64,000 nucleotides of DNA from assembly GCF_003428625.2 (NCBI RefSeq), contig NZ_QVQT02000002.1, forward strand, positions 717,026 to 781,025, read 5' to 3'. The notes below the pieces were generated by a model, which saw only the letters and a program-made list of their open reading frames with translations, was not told the DNA's origin and ran no database searches. Each line of letters opens with the position of its first letter. Position 1 is the first letter of the stretch. The stretch is from Paracidobacterium acidisoli. GTDB taxonomy: Bacteria > Acidobacteriota > Terriglobia > Terriglobales > Acidobacteriaceae. Shown here piece by piece: positions 16,782 to 23,108 of this stretch. A program made the position numbers and the translations under genes.

Positions 16782-18137
16782 ATGCCTCACTCGATTCATG
16801 ATCTGCCGGCCCTTTCGGCGCCGGAAGAGAACAGCCTCTACGCCCGCGTCACCTGGCGTCTGCTGCCCATTCTCGTTCTCTGCTACATCATTGCCTACCT
16901 CGACCGCGTCAACGTCGGCTTTGCCAAGCTGCAGATGCTCCACGATCTGCACTTCAGCGAAGCCACCTACGGCCTCGGCGCCGGCATCTTCTTCGTCGGA
17001 TACTGCACCTTCGAGGTGCCCGGCAATCTGCTGCTCTCCCGTTACGGAGCCCGCCGCTGGCTTGCCCGCATCATGGTCGCCTGGGGCATCATCTCCGCCT
17101 GCACGCTCTTCGTCCGCACGCCCGTCAGCTTCTACGTGCTGCGCTGCCTGCTCGGCATCGCCGAAGCCAGCCTCTTTCCCGGCATCATCTTCTATCTCAC
17201 CGGCTGGTATCCGGCCCGTCGCCGCGGCCACATCCTTGCCCTCTTCATGGCCGCACAGCCCGTCTCCGGCCTCATCGGCAGCCCGCTCTCCGGCTGGATC
17301 ATGCAGTTCCTTCAGGGCACCGGAAGACTCGCCGGATGGCAGTGGCTCTTTCTCATCGAGGCCTTCCCCGCCATCGTCATGGGCGTCGTCTTCCACTACT
17401 GCATCAGCGACCGCATCCGCGACGCCCACTGGCTCAGCGAAGAGCAGAAGCAGTGGCTCGAAAGCCGCATCGACACCGAATCCGCGCACAAGCAGAAGCA
17501 CGGCTCCTTCCTCAGCATCCTCGGCAGCGGACGCGTCTGGCTCCTCAGCCTCATCAGCTTCTGCTCCGTCATGGGACTCTACGGCATCAGCTTCTGGCTT
17601 CCCTCCATCCTCCGCGCCACCGGCGTCCAGAAGCCTCTCGCGATCGGCCTGCTCATGACCATTCCCTACGGCGCCGCCATGGTTGCCATGATCCTCTTCG
17701 CCCGCAGCTCCGACCGTACCGGCGAGCGCCGCTGGCACCTCGCCGTCTCCACGCTCATGGGAGGATTCGGTCTCATCTTCAGCACTCTCTTCGCCGGCCA
17801 CACCGCGCTCGCCCTCGCCGGCCTCACCCTCGCCACCGCCGGCGTCTTCACCAGCCAGCCGCTCTTCTGGAACCTGCCCACCGCATTCCTCGGCGGCACC
17901 GCCGCCGCTGCCGGCATCGCCTTCATCAACACAATGGGCAACACCGCCGGCTTCATCAGCCCCTACCTCGTCGGCTGGATCGTCGATCTCACCCACCACA
18001 CCACCGTCGGCATGTACCTCCTGGCCTTCTTCCTCCTCCTCGGCTCCGCGCTCACCTTCTGCGTGCCCGCCTCACTCGTCAATACGCGCCCCGAAGCAAC
18101 GCATACGACGGAGGAGACGCGCACGACCGCGACCTGA
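16782..18137 (+). CDS. MFS transporter, anion:cation symporter (tartrate/phthalate permease-like)
   Basis: A 451-residue transporter with about 12 membrane segments. ACS-family marks are the first-helix motif LCYIIAYLDRVNVGFAKLQM, GLGAGIFFVGYCTFEVPGNL and RYGARRWLARIMVAWG (motif A-like loop), and FYLTGWYPARRRGHILALFM. Such symporters import organic anions such as tartrate, glucarate or other sugar acids with protons. The ATG at 16782 is preceded by AGGAAA and begins just ahead of the conserved N-terminus; the longer open frame upstream is rejected. Codons are strongly C-ended. No catabolic enzyme is adjacent, so the substrate is uncertain. A second ACS-like carrier at 49089 lies with a sugar-acid pathway. 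Confidence 0.88.
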   Translation: MPHSIHDLPALSAPEENSLYARVTWRLLPILVLCYIIAYLDRVNVGFAKLQMLHDLHFSEATYGLGAGIFFVGYCTFEVPGNLLLSRYGARRWLARIMVAWGIISACTLFVRTPVSFYVLRCLLGIAEASLFPGIIFYLTGWYPARRRGHILALFMAAQPVSGLIGSPLSGWIMQFLQGTGRLAGWQWLFLIEAFPAIVMGVVFHYCISDRIRDAHWLSEEQKQWLESRIDTESAHKQKHGSFLSILGSGRVWLLSLISFCSVMGLYGISFWLPSILRATGVQKPLAIGLLMTIPYGAAMVAMILFARSSDRTGERRWHLAVSTLMGGFGLIFSTLFAGHTALALAGLTLATAGVFTSQPLFWNLPTAFLGGTAAAAGIAFINTMGNTAGFISPYLVGWIVDLTHHTTVGMYLLAFFLLLGSALTFCVPASLVNTRPEATHTTEETRTTAT

Positions 18138-18684
18138 ATCGGTGTTCGCAGAATCGGGTGCCCCACCTTCGCGAACCGGGGTCCTCGGCGCACGCGGTGT
18201 TCGTGCGCTGGGGTGGAGAACCGGGTTCCCCGGCGCGCGTGGTGTTCGTGCGCTGGGGTGGAGAAGCTAAGGTGGGAAACGAGGCGAAAGGTGGGAAACC
18301 TCACCGCTTTGTATCAGGGCACGGCTTTAGCCGTGCCGAACCAGCCTCAAAAAAAGGGCTTCAGCCCCTGTGCGACTCAGCCACGGAACACTTCTCGTCT
18401 CGCGTCCGCGAGACCCGGTAGAAGCACCGGGCTTTGGCCCGGTGACAAAACCATCAAAAGAAAGAGGGGCTTCAGCCCGCTCCGCCAAAACACGAAATCA
18501 CCAAGGGTGCCCCATGTCCGGATTTTCGAACATGGGAATGAATAACCCCTCCCCTTGTCATCCCGAGCGAAGTCGAGGGATCTGCGTTTGCTTCTCGTCT
18601 CGCGTCAGCGAGACCCGGTAGAAGCACCGGGCTTTAGCCCAGTGAACAGGCCGTCAAAAAAAAGGGGTTTCAGCCCCGGCCCCC
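18138..18684. repeat. Long palindromic module array with two tandem hairpin units
   Basis: No gene seen. In order: outer CCCACCTTCGC arm, two 45-base hairpin units (18173-18217 and 18218-18262), closing GAAGCTAAGGTGGG arm; GGCACGGCTTTAGCCGTGCC stem (about 18317-18336); CTTCAGCCCC stem; the GAGAC plus CACCGGGCT pair (about 18394-18446); GGGGCTTCAGCCC (about 18468-18482); CATGTCCG / CGAACATG stem (about 18512-18535); GTCATCCCGAGCGAAG module (about 18557-18585); a second GAGAC plus CACCGGGCT pair (about 18597-18645); and another GGGG...CCCC stem. Confidence 0.85.
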
Positions 18685-18768
18685 TGTCAACCCCTTCCTC
18701 TCTGCATACCTCTGCACATGCCTCATTCCCCGCGACATACGCCCGCAACAAAGCTGGCATGAAATTTC
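18685..18768 (+). repeat. Conserved noncoding block, second copy at 30565-30650 on the other strand
   Basis: The core at 18714-18768 matches the reverse complement of 30565-30619 at 54 of 55 bases. The similarity continues, with more changes, leftward through CCTGTCAACCCC and the adjoining hairpin modules for about 215 bases in total. Here it lies directly upstream of the Cys/His-motif gene. It contains the open string HASFPATYARNKAGMKF in one frame, but no convincing gene. Confidence 0.8.
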
Positions 18769-18794
18769 TCCCAACCCTCTAACCTCAATAAGGA

Positions 18795-18824
18795 GGGGCA
18801 GCGCACGCTGCCCCTTTCTTTTTT
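18795..18824 (+). terminator. Intrinsic terminator-like hairpin in the leader of the 18846 gene
   Basis: GGGGCAGC GCAC GCTGCCCC followed by TTTCTTTTTT is a textbook Rho-independent terminator. It ends only 22 bases before the ATG of the next gene, and a seven-codon ORF (ATG at 18759, TAA at 18780-18782) stops just before it, so it could be an attenuator. Confidence 0.6.
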
Positions 18825-18845
18825 GCTCACCGAAAGGAACCGCGC

Positions 18846-19544
18846 ATGTCCGAAGCCGCCGCCTCCGGCAAACCCAAAAAAATGCAGTGCCGCTACCTCA
18901 AAACCGGAGGCACCCAGTGCCGCGGCATCGCCATTCGCGGTCAGGACTACTGCCACCTCCACGGCCGCCACCGCCATCCACACTTCCGCAACTGCGTCTC
19001 CATCCCGCTCCTCGAAGACCTCGACTCCATCCAGGTCGTCGTCAGCCAGGTCGTGCAGTCCGTCCTCACCGGGCAGATCGAGCACGACGCTGGCACGCTC
19101 GCTCTCCGCGGCCTCCGCATCGCCGCCACTCTCCTCGGCATCCGCCTGCATCAGGAGCGCGTCCGCAAAACCGCCGCCGCCGCCACGCCCGCTCTGCCTC
19201 CCGCGCCCGAGCCTCTTCCGGAGCCCGTCGAAGTGATCACCGAGACCGATACCGGCGACGTGCTCGCACCCGAGAGCGAATATGAAGGTCCCGGCGGCAA
19301 ACGCGAGCTCCGCAAAGTCTGGTCCTTCGAGAAGATGCTCTACAACGAGCACCTCCGCCAGCAGGGCAGGCCGGAGATCGAATACGAGGACGATTTCCCC
19401 GAGGAGGGCTACCTCACGCGCGAAGAGCTCATCGCCCAGCGCGAAGAGATGATCGACATCGTCGGCCCCGCCCGCGCCCATCTCCTCCCGCCCATCGAAG
19501 CCGTCGCTGACTCCTTTGCCGTCCCTGGCGCGCCTGAAAGCTGA
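18846..19544 (+). CDS. Hypothetical protein with N-terminal Cys/His zinc-binding-like motif
   Basis: A 232-residue protein with a good ribosome site (AAGGAA, 7 bases before ATG). Near the N-terminus it has MQCRYLKTGGTQCRGIAI followed by GQDYCHLHGRHRHPH: the C-x(8-9)-C ... C-x2-H spacing suggests a small zinc knuckle, similar in style to the C...C...CxxHG motifs seen in some phage-related proteins. The middle (about 50-100) is predicted helix (IPLLEDLDSIQVVVSQVVQ), followed by a Pro/Glu-rich stretch and a charged C-terminus (EYEDDFPEEGYLTREELIAQ). Similar proteins recur in Acidobacteria without known role; nucleic-acid binding is a guess from the motif. It is isolated between repeat arrays, behind a terminator-like hairpin, with C-ended codons like its plus-strand neighbours. 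Confidence 0.75.
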   Translation: MSEAAASGKPKKMQCRYLKTGGTQCRGIAIRGQDYCHLHGRHRHPHFRNCVSIPLLEDLDSIQVVVSQVVQSVLTGQIEHDAGTLALRGLRIAATLLGIRLHQERVRKTAAAATPALPPAPEPLPEPVEVITETDTGDVLAPESEYEGPGGKRELRKVWSFEKMLYNEHLRQQGRPEIEYEDDFPEEGYLTREELIAQREEMIDIVGPARAHLLPPIEAVADSFAVPGAPES

Positions 19545-19646
19545 CCGGCGAATAAAAGCGTGAATGGAAATAAAAGTGTGAAGGGAAATGAATACGTGAA
19601 ATGGAAAGAGATGGGTATTCGCAGTATCCGGGCGTCCCACCTTCGC

Positions 19647-19781
19647 GAACCGGGGTCCCCGGCGCATGCGGTGTTCGTGCGCTGGGGTGGAGAACCGGGG
19701 TCCCCGGCGCATGCGGTGTTCGTGCGCTGGGGTGGAGAACCGGTGTCCTCGGCGCATGCGATGTTCATGCGCTGGGGTGGA
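19647..19781 (+). repeat. Three tandem 45-bp hairpin units
   Basis: Units begin GAACCGGGGTCC, carry a GCGCATGCG / CGTGCGC stem and end GCTGGGGTGGA. The first two are almost identical; the third has four to five changes. The 45-base period keeps a frame open that repeats every 15 residues, which explains spurious ORFs here. Confidence 0.9.
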
Positions 19782-19919
19782 GAAGCTAAGGTGGGAAGGC
19801 AGTATTGAATCCGGGTGCCCCACCTTCGCCACCCGTTGTTGGCGGCTAAGGTGGGAAGGCCGGCCCCGGACGAAAAAAAGGGAGCCTGATCCGGCCACGA
19901 AAAATCAACGACTTACGCG

Positions 19920-19939
19920 GGGATAACCGAGGTAATCCC
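19920..19939. repeat. 20-bp dyad shared with 30454-30473
   Basis: GGGATAACC GA GGTAATCCC has two arms with a single central mismatch. Together with the TTACGCG to its left, it matches TTACGTG plus GGGATTACC TT GGTTATTCC at 30447-30473. Both sit in gaps between convergent genes. Confidence 0.6.
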
Positions 19940-19995
19940 TTTGCAAACCATTCAAAATAAACCGTTTCCGGGAACCACCCCGCGAAAAAAATCGA

Positions 19996-20826
19996 TCACG
20001 CAATGTATCCGCGGATAAACGGATCGCTCGAATGCACCAGATCGTGCGTTGTCCCGTCGAAGACCAGTTTCCGGTCGTGCAGCATCAGAAAGCTCGTATT
20101 GGCGTTGATCCGGTCCTCAGGCAGCGGCTCCATCTGGTTCGTCTCCCGGTTGAACCGGTGCGTCGCCATCATAAAAGCATCCTGCAGCCGGTGCGTCACC
20201 AGCAGCGAGCTGGTCTGGTACACATCGCGCTGCTTCACCACCAGCTCGATAATCGTCGTCGACGTAATCGGGTCCAGCCCGCCCGTCGGCGAGTCGTACA
20301 GCAGCAGATCGGGGTTCGTCACAATCGCCCGCGCAATCGCCACGCGCCGCCGCATGCCGCCCGAAAGCTCAGAGGGAAATTTGTAGATCGCCTGCTCCAG
20401 CTCCACAAAGCGCAGCGCCTCGGTCACCCGCTTCGTGATCTCGTCCTCGGCCACATGCTCTTCCTCCAGCCGGAAGCCGACGTTGTCGCGCACATTGAGC
20501 GAGTCGAAGAGCGCGCCCTCCTGGAAGACCGTTCCGATGCTGCCGCGCAGGGCAAACAGGTCCTCTTCACGCATCGCGCTCACCTCCTGCCCGAAGACGA
20601 AGATGCGCCCCGAATCCGGCTTCAGCAGTCCGTTCGCCAGCTTCAGCAGAACGCTCTTGCCCACGCCTGCCGGTCCCAGCAGAATGCGCGTCTCGCCGCG
20701 CCGCACTTTGAAGGAGATATCCTCGAGCACCTGCTTGCGGTCAAAGCCGATCGAGACATGCTCGAAGATCACCACCGGCTCTTCCTGGTGGCCGTTGACG
20801 TCGATCGGAGCGGCAGTTCCGGCCAT
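19996..20826 (-). CDS. mlaF: MlaF-like lipid-transport ABC ATPase
   Basis: A 276-residue ATPase of the Mla/MCE lipid-transport family. Visible are Walker A GPAGVGKS (51-58), the Q loop FQEGALF, signature LSGGMRRRVAIARA (154-167), D loop GGLDPITS and switch H212. In the Walker B region LLLYDSPTGGLDP the glutamate that normally follows the aspartate is serine (S179). The MlaE permease gene ends 5 bases upstream, so the two form the membrane core of a phospholipid transporter between inner and outer membrane. No MlaD/MCE substrate-binding gene is next to them; downstream lies only a repeat array. This gene appears to be the last of a minus-strand run that begins with the histidine kinase at 25932. 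Residues 1-16 precede the fold and may be a flexible tail. Confidence 0.9.
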   Translation of the reverse strand: MAGTAAPIDVNGHQEEPVVIFEHVSIGFDRKQVLEDISFKVRRGETRILLGPAGVGKSVLLKLANGLLKPDSGRIFVFGQEVSAMREEDLFALRGSIGTVFQEGALFDSLNVRDNVGFRLEEEHVAEDEITKRVTEALRFVELEQAIYKFPSELSGGMRRRVAIARAIVTNPDLLLYDSPTGGLDPITSTTIIELVVKQRDVYQTSSLLVTHRLQDAFMMATHRFNRETNQMEPLPEDRINANTSFLMLHDRKLVFDGTTHDLVHSSDPFIRGYIA

Positions 20827-20831
20827 CGTGT

Positions 20832-21611
20832 CTACCGGCCCAGAATGCCGATCAGGAAGCGGCTGATGATAAAGTCCGACGCGATGATCAGCACCGACGA
20901 CACCACCACCGCCTGCGTCGTCGAGCGGCCCACGCCCTGCGTGCCGCCCCGCGTCGACATGCCGTAGAAGCAGCCGATCGTCGCAATGATGAACCCGAAG
21001 ACCACCGGCTTCACCAGCCCCTGAATGATGTCCGGATACTGCAGCGACTGATAGCTGGTGTTGAAGTACTGTGTCCCGTCCTGCCCCAGCATCATGACCG
21101 AGACAAGGCCGCCGCCCAGGATGCCGACCGCGTCCGAGAGGATCGTCAGGAAGAAGTTCATGACGATCGTCGCCACGATCCGCGGCATCACCAGCTTCTT
21201 CAGAGGATCGGTGCCGAGCGCCCGCATCGCGTCGATCTGCTCGGTCACCATCATCGAGCCCAGCTCGCTCGCCATGCCCGACGCGTTGCGCCCGGAGACC
21301 ATCAGGCTCGTTACCACCGGCCCGATCTCCTTGATCATCGAAAAGCTGACCAGCTGCCCCGTAAACGCCGCCGCGCCGAACTGCGCAAGCGTCGAAGACG
21401 ACTGCAGCGCCAGCACGCCGCCCAGGAAGAACCCGGTCAGCAGCACAATCGGCAGCGACCCGACTCCGATCGAGTCCGCCTGGGTAATGACATCCGCGCC
21501 GTAAAACGGCTTGCGGGCGACATTGCCTAGCGCGCGCGCCGAAAGCAGCACGTATTGCTGCACGGCCAGTACGTACTTCCGGGCGCTGGTATCGAGTGTG
21601 GCGAGTGGCAT
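20832..21611 (-). CDS. mlaE: MlaE-family lipid-transport permease
   Basis: A 259-residue integral membrane protein of the MlaE/YrbE family, with an N-terminal helix and about five membrane segments. Family landmarks are GVGSLPIVLLTGFFLGGVLA, EIGPVVTSLMVSGRNASGMA (the coupling region), ELGSMMVTEQIDAMRALGTD, and a final segment with the conserved GGTQGVGRSTTQAVV. It should form the transmembrane channel that, with MlaF and an MCE protein, moves phospholipids. It begins 60 bases after the stop of the sigma54-type regulator and ends 5 bases before mlaF, so it is probably co-transcribed with the two-component genes upstream. Confidence 0.92.
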   Translation of the reverse strand: MPLATLDTSARKYVLAVQQYVLLSARALGNVARKPFYGADVITQADSIGVGSLPIVLLTGFFLGGVLALQSSSTLAQFGAAAFTGQLVSFSMIKEIGPVVTSLMVSGRNASGMASELGSMMVTEQIDAMRALGTDPLKKLVMPRIVATIVMNFFLTILSDAVGILGGGLVSVMMLGQDGTQYFNTSYQSLQYPDIIQGLVKPVVFGFIIATIGCFYGMSTRGGTQGVGRSTTQAVVVSSVLIIASDFIISRFLIGILGR

Positions 21612-21671
21612 AGTCCGTTGTTTGGATGCAGAACCCGATTCTCCAGGCTCAACTGGAGACTACCACGGCCT

Positions 21672-23108
21672 CTACTCCCTGATCTTCTTCCGGATCTCGA
21701 TGCTCAGCCGCTTGATCTTCTGGTTCAGTGTCGAAAGCGGAATCCGGAACTGCTCCGCCGCCTCCGTCTGATTCCAGTTGCACCGCTCCAGCTTGTCGAT
21801 GATGATCCGCCGCTCGATGTCCTCGATGATGTCGAACAGGGAAGCGTCCGGGCTGTGCTCCAGCAGACTGCTCGAATAGCCGCGGCCCGTCAGGTGCCCG
21901 GGCAGCAGATCGGTGCCGATCACGGAGTTCGACGACAGCACCACTCCGCGCTCGATCACGTTCTCCAGCTCGCGCACATTGCCCGGCCAGTCGTAATCCA
22001 CCAGAATGCGCAGCGCATCGGGTGCCAGAACCCGGTCCGGAAGAGTGTTCTCGTCCGAGTAGCGCTTCAGGAAGTGCGTCGCCAGCGGCGGAATGTCCTC
22101 CCGCCGGCTGCGCAGCGGCGGCAGCTCGACGGTAATGACGTTCAGCCGGTAGTACAGGTCTTCGCGGAACTTGCCCTCCCGCACCGCCTGCCGCAGATCG
22201 ACATTGGTGGCCGCGATAATGCGCACATCCACCTGTATCTCGTGCACCCCGCCCAGCTGCATGAACCGGCGGTCCTGCAGCACGCGCAGAATCTTCGCCT
22301 GGGTGTCCATGCCCATCGTGCCGATCTCGTCGAGAAACAGCGTGCCGCCGTTGGCGACTTCGAACAGCCCCTTCTTGACGGCGATTGCCGATGTGAACGC
22401 GCCTTTGACGTGTCCGAAGAGCGTCGACTCCAGCAGATCGGTCGGCATCGCTCCGGTATTCACCGGAACAAACGGCTTGTCCTTTCGCGGAGAGTTCGCA
22501 TGCAGCGCCTTCGCGATCAGCTCCTTGCCGGTTCCGCTCTCGCCCTGAATCAGAATTGTCGAACGGCTCGGCGCCACCTGCGCCACCAGATCGAAGATGC
22601 GCAGCATCGCTTCGCTCTTGCCGATGATGTTGGAGAAGTTATACCGCTGCTTCAGCGCCCGCTTGAGCTGAATGTTCTCTTCTTCGGCGTGGTACCGCGC
22701 AATCGCCGAACGGATATCGGCCAGCAGCTTCTCGTTGTCCCACGGCTTCTGGACAAAGTTCTGCGCCCCGTTCTGAATCGCTTCGACCACGTTATCGACC
22801 GTGCCGTAAGCGGTGATCATGATCACCGGCAGCGTAGCCTGGCGCTGGCGAATCAATCCCAGCACCTCAAGCCCGTTTCTTCCGGGCAGCGCCAGATCGA
22901 GCAGCACCAGATCGTAAGAATGCTGTTCGATGTGTTCGAGACCCGCCTCTCCGTCCGGTGCCGTCTCCACCTCGTACCCTTCGAGCGAAAGAAGCGTTTC
23001 GAGCGATTCCCGGATCGCCGCTTCATCATCAATGATGAGAATCCGCTGAGCGGTCTGGGAGCTGGCGGTGGAGGGGGCCGAGGAAAGAGTAAGTGTGCCT
23101 TCAGACAT
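21672..23108 (-). CDS. NtrC-type response regulator with a GAFTSA loop
   Basis: A 478-residue regulator: receiver with DD (27-28), phospho-acceptor D71 in LLDLALPGRNG and K121; AAA+ domain with Walker A GESGTGKE (189-196), Walker B TLFLDE and the WPGNVREL motif; C-terminal helix-turn-helix (NQTEAAEQFRIPLSTLNQKI). The sigma54-contact loop reads GAFTSA (236-241) instead of GAFTGA, and VNTGAMPTDLLEST replaces the usual VNCAAIPE segment. Both mark a distinct subfamily. The threonine critical for sigma54 contact is kept, so activation of sigma54 promoters is likely but not certain. Its ATG overlaps the end of the sensor kinase gene by 8 bases, so the two are translationally coupled. mlaE follows after 60 bases. 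Confidence 0.9.
   Translation of the reverse strand: MSEGTLTLSSAPSTASSQTAQRILIIDDEAAIRESLETLLSLEGYEVETAPDGEAGLEHIEQHSYDLVLLDLALPGRNGLEVLGLIRQRQATLPVIMITAYGTVDNVVEAIQNGAQNFVQKPWDNEKLLADIRSAIARYHAEEENIQLKRALKQRYNFSNIIGKSEAMLRIFDLVAQVAPSRSTILIQGESGTGKELIAKALHANSPRKDKPFVPVNTGAMPTDLLESTLFGHVKGAFTSAIAVKKGLFEVANGGTLFLDEIGTMGMDTQAKILRVLQDRRFMQLGGVHEIQVDVRIIAATNVDLRQAVREGKFREDLYYRLNVITVELPPLRSRREDIPPLATHFLKRYSDENTLPDRVLAPDALRILVDYDWPGNVRELENVIERGVVLSSNSVIGTDLLPGHLTGRGYSSSLLEHSPDASLFDIIEDIERRIIIDKLERCNWNQTEAAEQFRIPLSTLNQKIKRLSIEIRKKIRE

Larger units (their letters stand above)
19545..19995. repeat. Gap with 18-bp tandem, three 45-bp hairpin units and a dyad
   Basis: No gene seen. Three near copies of an AATAAAAGYGTGAAKGGA unit occur at 19551-19605. 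Three exact-period 45-base hairpin units follow at 19647-19691, 19692-19736 and 19737-19781, inside the outer CCCACCTTCGC / GAAGCTAAGGTGGG palindrome. A simple outer palindrome lies at about 19818-19857. A GGGATAACC GA GGTAATCCC dyad lies at 19920-19939. Confidence 0.85.

Noticed and set aside
18138-18420. Open frames reading through repeats with strings such as AHAVFVRWGGEPG or CRSLDFARDD
   Set aside because: These come from repeat modules whose period or composition keeps frames open. The same strings recur in unrelated gaps and on both strands.
19647-19781. Possible CRISPR array
   Set aside because: The 45-base units are directly adjacent with no variable spacers, and no cas gene is present.
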